Counted from the first letter of the stretch, positions 17,401 through 24,824 are shown. The stretch: 29,927 bases of DNA from Planctomycetota bacterium (GCA_027295435.1 JAPUKX010000072.1:1-29927); one strand, 5' to 3'. Numbers and translations are program-made. Notes: generated from the letters alone by a model not told the origin.

Positions 17401-17871
17401 ATCGCGACCATGGCCACCAGCGCCGAGCAACGCCGTCGCGCGCGTCAGTGGCTCAACGTCAAGCTGGCTCGGGGCGACCGGCTCGAACGACGCTTCCTTA
17501 CCCGCATCGAACTGGTCGCCTTTCGGCGACGAATCAGGCTCGACATCCGATCCAGCCTCTGGCCGGCTCAACTTGTGGCGTGTGCGCGACACTGGATGCC
17601 ACAGCGGTGGCGCGGCACCTTGAGGGAGCGCCAAATCCGCGAGTATTTGATCGATGTAACCCAGCGCGCTGCCCGCGGCGCCACCCATGACTACCAGCAG
17701 TGGAGTGAAACCATGCAACGACTGCATGACCAGGCCCTGGCGGATCGCCTACGCGACATGGCGCTGGCGGAACTTCGGATGCTCATCGAGCCCGATCCTC
17801 GGCCTGCCGCCGAGCCGCAGCGCCTTGCGGCTGGGGCGTCCGGGCCACGAGGCATTCGTGCATCGGGCTGA
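14416..17871 (+). CDS. Fused IorA/IorB-like 2-oxoacid:ferredoxin oxidoreductase lacking a TPP domain
   Basis: 1151 residues from the ATG at 14416 (a GTG at 14365 is also in frame). Order seen: a pyruvate:ferredoxin oxidoreductase N-terminal-like domain at about 10-200 (GWALFSAAEAMLKGALEAE, then MCLVLEDDPQNC and LDLPCIEP), a transketolase-C-like domain at about 240-390 (PVGFIVIGAAAPAMFHLIHV, VVVLEPRPGSIETGV), a piece like the end of IorA (about 460-540, ending QLSVVIVRDGP), an IorB-like gamma domain at about 660-850 (GEADLFLGLELREALRGI, LLGAAFQRGLIPVTPDAIE), and an Arg-rich helical C-terminus like that of long fused indolepyruvate oxidoreductases. Absent are the CPGCPHR and GDG-type thiamine-diphosphate motifs and the 4Fe-4S ferredoxin cysteines. 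In the known family these catalyse oxidative decarboxylation of aryl pyruvates to acyl-CoA; without them this protein probably cannot. It may work with a partner elsewhere, or have a new role. Confidence 0.75.
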   Translation: MRSTPQQVNLAQHEGWALFSAAEAMLKGALEAETVVKLLTGPRSESFSSLFDLGGDRLVSQLLHTHGTSLLATPDASRGVTLAAHAAVSAHQAFALVPNDQLDITMPAISRACDCSFDSGGAMCLVLEDDPQNCRASCPRRAAIRLDLPCIEPTGVAQLRDAMEQGLRLSRAGRGVVAMVVHRRILRAIETLDARPNRVTDPVHTPIVHRDRRGPRWAETGGVLRMARRLEMNLTTSAPSPGERLPVGFIVIGAAAPAMFHLIHVLRLHGRVPVLQLGLVHPIDDSIVQRLLGRCEQVVVLEPRPGSIETGVLGVCESMRSRGEQPAVVWSRTLPPDPAGTAQVMRPDGALHPSALAAKIVHLLRTIRPGLVVASPPVSNLLLPDGAVPPRGIELGSVGALAQIRSVLADVDQWLRDQSAIDEGSAEAPEPTALAIDGIEPIGAPGRVVRVETWPYQRFLFEGSASLQQAASDDGSWIFVISSIGAADGQDVQRMVRGAAPVARADRVRIELADLNDRAALQDLLRALTLLDQLSVVIVRDGPPARYDVAAMERSRAEVDRLGYEPSQRAVWPAEEACAIRHPADPMRSLPSHASSSAAMRTQFSVVRTSQSRPDTVQRRIRIRPLLEQAEVVRARPPASTWRDARGARLARPKPLHASQSQWRAHLAGFRGQAPGVAAWALCEAGRIMGYQVRSLNDPTPIGPGLRAWAQVLFARPGRDQAPVPVTAAIPYGEADLFLGLELREALRGIEPGGSLRVASPDRTWVIVNSGPCEGQRDAQPPAEFAAQAAPALLAVCRPQSPLIEDFARACRSAFHTDRVVDLALLGAAFQRGLIPVTPDAIEAALQQVEARGFGRANEAFHFGCHLAVDGRQFARCNATCADEAPRIVRRTILLLKRRRRAGTRSGTARLARILEQTLAQMPGLAETDLGRHARRDLVIALQHCLAWGGLAYAQRYADLVTALYLADRGDQGRAVTRSAILPLAEAMLIRDPIYIATMATSAEQRRRARQWLNVKLARGDRLERRFLTRIELVAFRRRIRLDIRSSLWPAQLVACARHWMPQRWRGTLRERQIREYLIDVTQRAARGATHDYQQWSETMQRLHDQALADRLRDMALAELRMLIEPDPRPAAEPQRLAAGASGPRGIRASG

Positions 17872-18067
17872 CGGCCAGCTGGCGGGCAACGATATCCGCG
17901 CGATCCCCATCAAAGCCGTCAAGTGAGCTTCTCCCGAATCCTACGAGTTGCCGCCTCCTCGCAGCAGCGCACCCGTACCCACGTTAGGCGTCGCGTATAA
18001 AGACGACACATATTCCCCGCACATGGAGCGTTCGCCGTTCTGCAGCTCGCACCTCTACGAGCCCAGC

Positions 18068-18934
18068 TCATTGAGTGATGTACTCGGGAATCGAGTCAAT
18101 GCGAAGTATTTCTCCTGTCTCTGCATCAATTACCGTTCTCCAATGATCGATCGTAGGTCCAACACCCGGCGGGAAACCACGCCCTGGTGCACCCTCAGGT
18201 GGGCCCGGCGGCCTCGGTAGGTGGACCGGCGGTAATCCGCGCAATAGCACGATCCAAACTCGCCTATCCACAATGCCGACAAGTTCGGATGAGAACAGCA
18301 CGTACGTGGCGACGATCTCCTTAGCGCTTGCGGGATCTCCATGAGCCAAAGCGAGTGCTTCGCTGAAAGTAAGTCGTGGAGGCTCAGGGGGCAGTCCGCT
18401 GATGTGCTGACCAGCTGCCCCCCGCATCTGTTCGGCCTCACTTTGAACTGAAGGTGCCGGCCTGATGGGAGGAAGCTCCTCGGGCCACTTCGTCGTGGTC
18501 TTCATTACGTGGCCCGTATCAGGTGAAAGGAGCACGGTGATCGTTCGAATGTGCGGATTGATACGTCCGGCAGACGGCTCCCGAATCGTGACTCCATCCA
18601 AGACAATCTGTCAAGTTTCCTGCCCCTGCAGTTCTTCCGACAGGCCTGGGACCGTCTGGTCTCCGAGGGTCATGAGGGATGCGCTCGCGCGCATCGCGGG
18701 CCCCAATTCACCCATTGTCTGCTGAGCACGCTTGATCGCCTCCCCCTCAGTAAGGGTGATCGCAGCGCTCCTTGTCTCCGCCGTCTCACAAAGATCACGC
18801 GAGCAACCCCACGTTTGTATAGCCACTGAGCAGATGATACCCGCACCTGTTATCAACCTCGCAGGCGCTCGGCAACAACTAAGGCCAATCGTGCGCATTC
18901 TTGACCCACAATCTTTCGGCGGTTCGGTCCGCAT
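18068..18934 (-). pseudogene. Exported two-repeat PepSY-like protein interrupted by an in-frame TGA
   Basis: One frame runs from an ATG at 18934 (GGAAGG ribosome binding site) to 18068 with a single TGA at 18611-18613. The N-terminus has a hydrophobic signal (LITGAGIICSVAI) followed by TWGC, a weak lipobox. Two similar domains follow. The first is LTEGEAIKRAQ...QGQET-stop-QIVLDGV...PDTGHVMK; the second is LTFSEALALAH...DRRVWIVLLRGL...AETGEILRI. The stop falls where the second repeat has Trp (W, TGG at 18254-18256), so a TGG-to-TGA change explains it. The V-W-x-V and D-x-x-T-G-E-I-L pattern recalls PepSY-type domains, but that is tentative. TGA is a normal stop in murE, mraY and other genes here, so it is probably a broken gene, with readthrough not excluded. 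Confidence 0.65.
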
Positions 18935-18998
18935 CGTGGACCTGCCTTCCTGATAGCTGACACCTGGTAGCTGAAAACCAACAGACCCCCGTCTCGCT

Positions 18999-20057
18999 TC
19001 AGTCGGTGGCGCCGATGGTCATGGCCACCGTGCGGTGCGCGATATCCTCCTCGTCCAGCCAGCGGTCCAGCGCGACAGCATCGTCGCGGACAATTCGTCG
19101 GCCGTCCGGATTCACGCCCTGATCCCGCATGAACTTCTTCAGCGTGACCGGCAAGCCGAACTCGATACTTTCGTGAAAGATATCGCGCTGCTCGACCTCA
19201 CCCCCGTATCGGTCGATCAAATGACGCACAAGGGCTCGGACAAGATCCTCCGGGGCGCTGGCCCCGGCCGTGATCAGCACCATCTCGACGCCGTCGAACC
19301 ATTCATCTTCGAGTTCTGAGGTGTCGTCGATCAAGTAAGCCGGCGTGCCAGCGGCTCGGGCGATCTCGGTCAGACGTACGGAATTGGAGCTGTTGCTGCT
19401 CCCCACGACCAGCACCAAGTCGCACTCTGGCGCGATTGCGGCGACCGCCTTCTGGCGATTCGTGGTGGCGTAGCAGATATCGTCACTCGGCGGATCCTTG
19501 ATATTCGGAAACGCGTCACGAAGGGCCTCGATGATCACGGACGCATCGTCCATACTCAGCGTCGTTTGCGTAAGATAGACCAGCTTGTCGGGGTCGTTGA
19601 TTCGGAGGTTGGGAATGTCCTGGGGCGAGGAGATGACCTGAATCGCATCCGGTGCTTCCCCCCTGGTGCCGATGATCTCCTGATGGTCGGAATGGCCGAT
19701 GAGCACAATCTGGTAGCCCTTGGCCGCGTAGCGGATCGCCTCCATGTGCACCTTCGTCACCAGCGGGCAGGTGGCGTCAATGACCGTGAGCTGGCGCTCG
19801 ACCGCCTCCTGTCGCAAAGCCGGGCTTACCCCGTGGGCACTGAACACCACGACTGAACCTTGCGGCGCCTGGTCAAGAGAATCGACGAACCGCACCCCGC
19901 GATCCCGGAACCGATCGACCACGTGCCGGTTGTGGACAATCTCGTGATGGACATAGATCGGCCTGCCCTGGTAGATCTCCACCAGCTGCTCAACCACGTC
20001 GATCGCCATATAGACACCGGCACAGAAGCCGCGCGGGTTGGCCAACAGCAGTTTCAT
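18999..20057 (-). CDS. ispH: 4-hydroxy-3-methylbut-2-enyl diphosphate reductase IspH
   Basis: IspH is the last enzyme of the MEP pathway, a 4Fe-4S protein reducing HMBPP to IPP and DMAPP. 352 residues. The three cluster cysteines are present: C12 (NPRGFCAGV), C97 (VIDATCPLVTKVH) and C195 (DDICYATTNRQ). Substrate-binding stretches are EIVHNRHVVD, FSAHGVSP, YLTQTTLSMDD, GSSNSSNSVRL and ITAGASAPEDLV. The ATG at 20057 follows a CCGGAG ribosome binding site. The C-terminal ~55 residues after the ASAPE motif extend beyond the compact E. coli protein. It is divergent from hpnC, so isoprenoid precursor supply and squalene formation share an upstream region. Confidence 0.96.
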   Translation of the reverse strand: MKLLLANPRGFCAGVYMAIDVVEQLVEIYQGRPIYVHHEIVHNRHVVDRFRDRGVRFVDSLDQAPQGSVVVFSAHGVSPALRQEAVERQLTVIDATCPLVTKVHMEAIRYAAKGYQIVLIGHSDHQEIIGTRGEAPDAIQVISSPQDIPNLRINDPDKLVYLTQTTLSMDDASVIIEALRDAFPNIKDPPSDDICYATTNRQKAVAAIAPECDLVLVVGSSNSSNSVRLTEIARAAGTPAYLIDDTSELEDEWFDGVEMVLITAGASAPEDLVRALVRHLIDRYGGEVEQRDIFHESIEFGLPVTLKKFMRDQGVNPDGRRIVRDDAVALDRWLDEEDIAHRTVAMTIGATD

Positions 20058-20084
20058 ACCATCTCCGGTGAGTTCAGCACCGGG

Positions 20085-20093
20085 ATCATAGCA
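20085..20093 (-). promoter_or_regulatory. Candidate extended -10 promoter for ispH
   Basis: Read leftward, TGC-TATGAT fits an extended -10 element. It lies about 27 bases before the ispH ATG, leaving a short leader that holds the CCGGAG site. No -35 match is evident. Confidence 0.4.
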
Positions 20094-20179
20094 GGATCAA
20101 CTGGGCCACAGCGCCCTGGCCCCCCAGGACGGGCGTCGATACAGTGTGTGTTCACTCTGGCTGACTGCCGAGCCGATCG

Positions 20180-21142
20180 ATGACGTTGAATCCAGTCCAA
20201 CAGCTCGAGATCTACGGGCCGGACCGCTGCGACACGCTTACCGTCGAGCAGGCTCGGCTGTTCTGCCGCCGCCTCGCCGGCCATCGTTACGAAAACTTCT
20301 GCGTGCTCAGCAGCCTGATGCCCAAGGACCTGCGCGACGATTTCGCCGCGGCCTACGCGTTTTGCCGCTGGGCCGACGATTTGGGCGACGAGATGGGCGA
20401 CCGGAACCGTTCGCTTGAGTTGCTGGCGTGGTGGCGCCGCGAACTGAACCAGTGCTTCGCCGGCACCCCCCGCCACCCCGTGTTTATTGCCCTGGCACCC
20501 ACCATCAAACGCCATGAGCTTCCCATCGAGCCATTCGACAACTTGATTCGGGCCTTTGAGCAGGACCAGACTGTGCGACGATATGAGACGTGGACGCAGT
20601 TGCTGGATTATTGCCGTCTGAGCGCCGATCCTGTCGGCCGTCTTGTGCTCATGATCGCCGGTGAACGGCGAACCGAGGAGCAGTTCGAGCTCAGTGACGC
20701 CGTCTGCACCGCTTTGCAGTTGACCAATCATTGGCAGGACGTACGCCGGGACATCGTTGATCGCGACCGCATTTACATTCCACAGGAATTGATCAAAACC
20801 AGCGACTTCGAGCCCCGGCTGCTCGCCACGGCCCGCCACGGCTTCGCGCCCGACCATCATTCCCTTGATGAATCTCGCGAACTCATTCGCGACTGTGTTG
20901 AGCGAACGTGGCCGTTGTTCGAGAAAGGCGCCGAATTGATACCTAGGCTCAGGCCACACACCCGGCCGTTTGTGTGGCTCTTCCTCGCCGGCGGCCGGCG
21001 TGTTCTGCGTCTGATCGAATTATGGGGATATGAAACCGTCCTGCACCGCCCCAAGCTTTCCAAGGCGGCAAAGCTGAGCTTTGTGACCAGGGCGAAACTT
21101 GCCGCCGGTCTGGCCGGGCTTTTCGGAAGAGGACCCAGATGA
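20180..21142 (+). CDS. hpnC: Squalene synthase-like HpnC (hydroxysqualene-forming)
   Basis: In the three-step hopanoid route, HpnD makes presqualene diphosphate from two farnesyl diphosphates, HpnC converts it to hydroxysqualene, and HpnE reduces that to squalene. 320 residues with both trans-isoprenyl synthase motifs: FCRWADDLGDEMGD (Asp-rich, 66-70) and QLTNHWQDVRRDIVDRDRIY (D187, D191). The order hpnC then hpnD, the N-terminal RYENFCVLSSLMPKDLR and the position next to HpnD identify it as HpnC. Its last four bases overlap the hpnD start (ATGA). hpnE is not in the window. Confidence 0.9.
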   Translation: MTLNPVQQLEIYGPDRCDTLTVEQARLFCRRLAGHRYENFCVLSSLMPKDLRDDFAAAYAFCRWADDLGDEMGDRNRSLELLAWWRRELNQCFAGTPRHPVFIALAPTIKRHELPIEPFDNLIRAFEQDQTVRRYETWTQLLDYCRLSADPVGRLVLMIAGERRTEEQFELSDAVCTALQLTNHWQDVRRDIVDRDRIYIPQELIKTSDFEPRLLATARHGFAPDHHSLDESRELIRDCVERTWPLFEKGAELIPRLRPHTRPFVWLFLAGGRRVLRLIELWGYETVLHRPKLSKAAKLSFVTRAKLAAGLAGLFGRGPR

Positions 21143-22056
21143 CCGCTATTGAAGGGCCGACAGTCTCAGAAGCCTCGCGCTACTGTCGCCGAATAACGCG
21201 CCGCCGAGCACGCAATTTCTATTACGGCTTGAAGCTGGCGCCGGAACCGCAGCGCTCGGCGCTCTTTTCAATCTACGCGTGGATGCGGCGGGCAGACGAC
21301 CTGGTGGATGGAACCACCGACGACACCAACCGTCCGCTGCGTAACATCGAAGCGTTTCGTTGCGCCACTGACGCGGCGCTGGCTGGTCAAATCGTTGATG
21401 ACGATCCGCTGTGGGTCGCTCTCGCCGATACCGCGACCGGCTTCAATGTCCACCGCGAAGCCCTGTATGCGATGCTCGACGGGCAAATCGACGACCTCAT
21501 CGGCCGGCAATACCAAACATTCGATCAGGTTCGCGAGTATTGCTATCGCGTGGCGTCCGCAGTTGGCCTGATCTGCATCGAAATCTGGGGATATCGCGAC
21601 CCAGTGGCCCGCGAACTCGCGGTCGATCGCGGAATCGCCTTCCAACTCACTAACATCCTGCGCGATTACAAGGAGGATTACGACTCGGGGCGCGTGTACC
21701 TGCCGGCTGAGGATTTTGCCCGCCACGATCTCACTCCATCGCAGGTGAGGCAATGGTCCGATCCGAGTCGCTGCCGGGAGTTTATTCTGGAACAGGCCGA
21801 GCGGGCCAAGTCGTTTTACGTTCGCTCGGCGTCGTTGGACCGATTGATCACACCATCATGCCGGCCGGCGCTGTGGGCCATGACGTCGATCTACCGCTCA
21901 TTGTTGCGAAAGATCCAGCGGGCGCCACAGCGAATCATCGTTGGTCGAAGGCTGCGTTTGAGTCCCCTGCGAAAGGGGGCCATCGCCCTGCGTGCCCGCT
22001 GCTTGGCCATTCATGATAATTCACCTCCGCCCAGATCGTGCATGACCAAGACATGA
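21139..22056 (+). CDS. hpnD: Presqualene diphosphate synthase HpnD
   Basis: 305 residues. It has the first Asp-rich motif in YAWMRRADDLVDG (D53, D54, D57) and the second in QLTNILRDYKEDYDSGRVYL (D176, D180), plus the substrate stretch AMLDGQIDDL and YRVASAVGLICIEIWG. The NILRDYKED form is typical of phytoene/presqualene synthases of the HpnD type; a phytoene synthase role cannot be wholly excluded, but the coupled hpnC favours squalene. The coding start overlaps the hpnC stop by four bases. The C-terminal ~25 residues (after IVGRRLRLSPLRKG) are Arg-rich and less conserved. It converges on tRNA-Leu(GAG). Confidence 0.9.
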   Translation: MTAIEGPTVSEASRYCRRITRRRARNFYYGLKLAPEPQRSALFSIYAWMRRADDLVDGTTDDTNRPLRNIEAFRCATDAALAGQIVDDDPLWVALADTATGFNVHREALYAMLDGQIDDLIGRQYQTFDQVREYCYRVASAVGLICIEIWGYRDPVARELAVDRGIAFQLTNILRDYKEDYDSGRVYLPAEDFARHDLTPSQVRQWSDPSRCREFILEQAERAKSFYVRSASLDRLITPSCRPALWAMTSIYRSLLRKIQRAPQRIIVGRRLRLSPLRKGAIALRARCLAIHDNSPPPRSCMTKT

Positions 22057-22156
22057 GGCGAGCTCGCCTACGCCTTGCGGCTCAACGTGTTTGGCGAATG
22101 CGTCATGCCTAATGCGTCGCTTCATCTGCCGGTGGCGCTTATCGGCGTTGGCGAAG

Positions 22157-22242
22157 TGCCCAGGAGAGGACTCGAACCTCCACGGGATATTAATCCCACC
22201 AGCACCTCAAGCTGGCGCGTCTGCCAATTCCGCCACCTGGGC
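22157..22242 (-). tRNA. tRNA-Leu(GAG)
   Basis: Complete 86-base class II tRNA. Acceptor GCCCAGG pairs with CCTGGGC at the 3' end, discriminator A. The D-arm is TGGCGGAATTGGCAGACGC, the anticodon arm CCAGC-TTGAGGT-GCTGG gives anticodon GAG, a long variable arm follows (GGGATTAATCCC region), then the T-arm with GTTCGAG. CCA is not encoded. It reads CUC/CUU codons. Confidence 0.96.
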
Positions 22243-22258
22243 GGTGGTGAATGTGCCC

Positions 22259-22286
22259 AGTATAGTCCGGCGGGGAGGCATGTCGA
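22259..22286 (-). promoter_or_regulatory. Candidate promoter of tRNA-Leu(GAG)
   Basis: On the minus strand TCGACA (22281-22286, one mismatch to TTGACA) and TATACT (22259-22264) are separated by 16 bases, and the -10 ends 16 bases before the tRNA 5' end. This fits a strong sigma70-type stable-RNA promoter. Confidence 0.5.
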
Positions 22287-22337
22287 GACGGCGCCCGGCC
22301 TGGCGCTTCGCAGCCCGCGCGAAGCCGCGAGCGAGCT

Positions 22338-23045
22338 ATGATCTTTTCCATGGCACGCGAGACGCTGCGCATCAACGAAGTCTTCTTCTCGATCCAGGGC
22401 GAATCAACCTGGGCGGGATGCCCTTGCGCGTTCGTCCGAATGACCGGCTGTCACCTGCGGTGCAACTATTGCGACACGGAGTATGCCTTCACGGCCGGCG
22501 CAACCAGATCCATTGATGACATCATCGATGAGGTCTGCTCGCATCCGACTGATCTGGTCGAGATCACAGGCGGCGAACCGTTGCTCCAGAAGCCGGTACA
22601 GACGCTTATCACGCGCCTGTGCGACCTCGGCAAAACGGTACTCATTGAGACCTCCGGAGCCTGCGACATCAGCGTGCTCGATCCGCGGGCCATCCGCATC
22701 ATGGACCTCAAAACCCCGGGCAGCGGCGAGGTCGATCACAACCTGTTGGCCAACCTTGACCACCTGACCAAGCGCGACGAGGTGAAGTTCGTCATCACTG
22801 ACCGGGCCGACTACGAGTGGGCAAAATCGGTCATCGCACGGCACCGTTTGCCGCAGCGCTGCGGGGCGGTGCTGATGTCGGCGGTGTGCGAGCAGACGCC
22901 GGGCGCACAGATCGCCGGCTGCGACGGGCTCGATCTTCAAACGCTGGCCGAATGGATTCTCAAAGACCCGCCCAAAGGCGGGCAGGTGCGGCTACAAACC
23001 CAACTCCACAAGCTGATCTGGGGCACCGGGGCCCGCGGGGTGTAG
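22338..23045 (+). CDS. queE: 7-carboxy-7-deazaguanine synthase QueE
   Basis: Radical SAM enzyme that turns 6-carboxy-tetrahydropterin into 7-carboxy-7-deazaguanine (CDG) in queuosine synthesis. 235 residues. The 4Fe-4S motif is CHLRCNYCD (C38, C42, C45; CxxxCxxC), preceded by the family opening RINEVFFSIQGES and AFVRMTGC. The SAM-binding GGEP is in VEITGGEPLLQKP, and LIETSGACDI and DLKTPGSGEVDHNL follow. The C-terminal QVRLQTQLHKLIWG is typical. The ATG at 22350 (MARETL) is an equally good start. It lies upstream of the EamA transporter and queD on the same strand. Confidence 0.94.
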   Translation: MIFSMARETLRINEVFFSIQGESTWAGCPCAFVRMTGCHLRCNYCDTEYAFTAGATRSIDDIIDEVCSHPTDLVEITGGEPLLQKPVQTLITRLCDLGKTVLIETSGACDISVLDPRAIRIMDLKTPGSGEVDHNLLANLDHLTKRDEVKFVITDRADYEWAKSVIARHRLPQRCGAVLMSAVCEQTPGAQIAGCDGLDLQTLAEWILKDPPKGGQVRLQTQLHKLIWGTGARGV

Positions 23046-23095
23046 GCTCCGCGAGTTGGCGAGTTGTGCCGAGCCCGGCTATACCGGTTGGGCAG

Positions 23096-24064
23096 ATGAC
23101 CAGATCGTCCCCCGCCGCCGTTGGCTTCATCAGCATTCTTCTCACTCTGATCGCCTGGTCCAGCGTTCCGCTGTTTCTCAGACACTTTGCGGAGTCGATC
23201 GACGCCTGGACTTCCAACGGATGGCGTTACGGGTTTGCGGCGCTGCTCTGGGCGCCGGTGCTGGTGGTCGCAGGTTACCGCCGCCGGCTTCCTGCCGGGC
23301 TGTGGCGGGCGGCGCTGGTTCCCAGCATCATCAACGGCGCGGGGCAGGTGTGTTTTACATGGGCGCATTACAAGATTGACCCGGGGTTGCTCACGTTCGG
23401 CTTGCGCAGTCAGTTGCTCTTCGCCGCTGTGGGCGCGTACGTGCTGTTCCCGATGGAGCGGCCCATCATCCGGTCGCGCCGCTTTCTGCTTGGGGTGGTG
23501 GTGGTCACGGGGGGCACCGCCGGGGCCGTGCTCCTTGGCCGCCAACCCGTCGTCGGGGCGCACGCCGCCGGCGTCATCCTGTCCGTGGTCAGTGGGTTTC
23601 TGTTTGGGGCCTACGGGTTGGCGGTGCGCAAATATATGCACCAAGTGAACCCGGTCATCGCCTTCGCCGCCATCAGCCAGTACACAGCCGCGGCGATGGT
23701 TGCGCTGATGCTGATCCGAGGCGAATCCTTCGGCCTGATGGCGCTGGCGCTCCCCACCAGCGAGTTCGTGTTGCTGTTGGTGTCGGCCGTCATCGGGATC
23801 GCGCTGGGCCACGTCCTGTACTACACCAGCATCGCACGCCTGGGTGTCGCGGTGTCATCCGGCGTACTGCAATTGCACCCGTTCGGGGTAGCGGTGGCGT
23901 CATTCCTTCTCTTCCGCGAGATCCTGACGCCGGCTCAGTGGATCAGCGGCAGCATCGCCCTCGCGGGCGCGGGGCTGATGGTCGCGGCTCAAGCACGGGT
24001 GAGCCGCCCTGTACATATCGATCTCGCGGATCGGGCGATCGCCCAAGGCGAGGGCGGGTCGTGA
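23096..24064 (+). CDS. EamA-family (DMT) membrane transporter
   Basis: 322 residues from the ATG at 23096. About ten hydrophobic segments are seen in two halves, the EamA/RhaT-type drug/metabolite transporter layout. Typical elements are the opening GFISILLTLIAWSSVPLFLR, the NGWRYGFAALLW stretch, a second-half GVILSVVSGFLFGAYGLAV, and the end LLFREILTPAQWISGSIALAGAGLMVAA, which is characteristic of the family. The substrate cannot be predicted. It sits between queE and queD (50 and 96 bases away), so involvement with a deazapurine or its precursor is an attractive guess, but position is the only support. The last ~20 residues are cytoplasmic and charged. Confidence 0.88.
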   Translation: MTRSSPAAVGFISILLTLIAWSSVPLFLRHFAESIDAWTSNGWRYGFAALLWAPVLVVAGYRRRLPAGLWRAALVPSIINGAGQVCFTWAHYKIDPGLLTFGLRSQLLFAAVGAYVLFPMERPIIRSRRFLLGVVVVTGGTAGAVLLGRQPVVGAHAAGVILSVVSGFLFGAYGLAVRKYMHQVNPVIAFAAISQYTAAAMVALMLIRGESFGLMALALPTSEFVLLLVSAVIGIALGHVLYYTSIARLGVAVSSGVLQLHPFGVAVASFLLFREILTPAQWISGSIALAGAGLMVAAQARVSRPVHIDLADRAIAQGEGGS

Positions 24065-24097
24065 GCCGCCTTGCCCGCGGCAGCTACACTAAACCTC

Positions 24098-24152
24098 CAT
24101 CCCCAATCCCCAATCCCTAATCCCTAATCCCTAACCCCTAACTCCTGACACC
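24098..24152 (+). repeat. CCCTAAT-type short tandem repeat upstream of queD
   Basis: A C-rich run of 6-7-base units (CCCCAAT twice, CCCTAAT twice, CCCTAA, CCCCTAA) grading into CTCCTGACACC fills the spacer between the EamA gene and queD. Related C-rich text precedes the mraY start (10041-10068), and its reverse complement follows mraY (11237-11262). Confidence 0.7.
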
Positions 24153-24160
24153 TTCCTCCC

Positions 24161-24523
24161 ATGCACGTTCGGCTGGTCAAATCGTTTGGCTTTGAAGCGG
24201 CGCATTGGCTGCCGACGTTTCCCCAGGGGCACAAATGCCGGCGGATGCACGGCCACTCCTTCCGGGTGGATGTCGTGGTGGAAGGTCAAGTCTCGCAAGA
24301 CAAGGGATACCTCATCGACTATGGCAAGATCGAGGAGGCGGTGAAGCCGCTGCGGCAGCAGCTCGACCATCAATGCCTCAATGAAGTCCGAGGCCTGGAG
24401 AATCCCACCAGCGAGATTCTGGCTCAATGGATTTGGGATCATCTCCAGCCCCAACTGCCGTTGCTTGCTGAGATCGCCGTCCACGAAACGTGCAGCGCCC
24501 GATGCGTCTACCGCGGCCCCTGA
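24161..24523 (+). CDS. queD: 6-carboxy-5,6,7,8-tetrahydropterin synthase QueD
   Basis: QueD converts 7,8-dihydroneopterin triphosphate to 6-carboxytetrahydropterin, the substrate of QueE. 120 residues, the usual length. Zinc ligands H15, H30 and H32 and catalytic C26 are in FEAAHWL and HKCRRMHGHSF; the catalytic Asp-His pair is in QQLDHQCLNE (D69, H70), and the pterin-anchoring Glu is in VHETCSARC (E109). GYLIDYGKIEEAV is also typical. It follows the C-rich CCCTAA-type spacer and has no obvious ribosome binding site, yet the ATG at 24161 is fixed by the conserved N-terminus. queC and queF are not in the window. Confidence 0.95.
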   Translation: MHVRLVKSFGFEAAHWLPTFPQGHKCRRMHGHSFRVDVVVEGQVSQDKGYLIDYGKIEEAVKPLRQQLDHQCLNEVRGLENPTSEILAQWIWDHLQPQLPLLAEIAVHETCSARCVYRGP

Positions 24524-24575
24524 GCTATCTACCAAAGGGAGACGTCGCTCTCACTGCGGGCGCACACAAGAAAAC

Positions 24576-24595
24576 CCAGGGAAAGCGTTCCCTGG
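24576..24595 (-). terminator. Intrinsic terminator between convergent genes
   Basis: CCAGGGAA and TTCCCTGG form a perfect 8-bp stem with loop AGCG. On the minus strand the stem is followed by GTTTTCTT, so it can end transcripts of the LVIVD gene that stops at 24825. It lies in the 301-base gap 24524-24824 between queD and that gene. The same gap holds another perfect 8-bp inverted repeat, CCGGGCTG (24744-24751) with CAGCCCGG (24774-24781), and no coding sequence I can support. Confidence 0.6.
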
Positions 24596-24824
24596 AAACG
24601 GCAGATGGTCCGCACAGCGGGCCCTACGACTCGGGGCGCGACGATCGCGTCAACAGAGTGCGTGAGAAAGGACCGCGACCACTCCCGACGGAATCGAGAC
24701 GGCATTATGGGGCAGCCGCGCTTGCGCACGAGCGCAATGAAACCCGGGCTGGGGACAGGGCGGCTGTGAAGGACAGCCCGGCTTGGTCAACGCGCTGAAC
24801 GCTGGGAGCTGATCACTGAGAGGG

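Noticed and set aside
17810..17926. Alternative-frame tail ending GNDIRAIPIKAVK after the IorAB-like gene
   Set aside because: It resembles a protein C-terminus, but no upstream part in that frame is coding-like and it overlaps the IorAB-like gene end; too short to claim a frameshift.
18611..18613. Change of genetic code (UGA = Trp)
   Set aside because: murE, mraY, hpnC and others end in TGA, so UGA is a normal stop in this genome; one interrupted gene does not support recoding genome-wide.
22056..22069. Perfect 14-base palindrome AGGCGAGCTCGCCT at the hpnD stop
   Set aside because: It leaves only a 5-bp stem if a loop is allowed and has no T-tract, so there is no good case for a terminator or operator.
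22937..23812. 291-residue open frame on the minus strand
   Set aside because: Gln/His/Arg/Pro-rich antisense shadow of the EamA gene, without any membrane or domain pattern.
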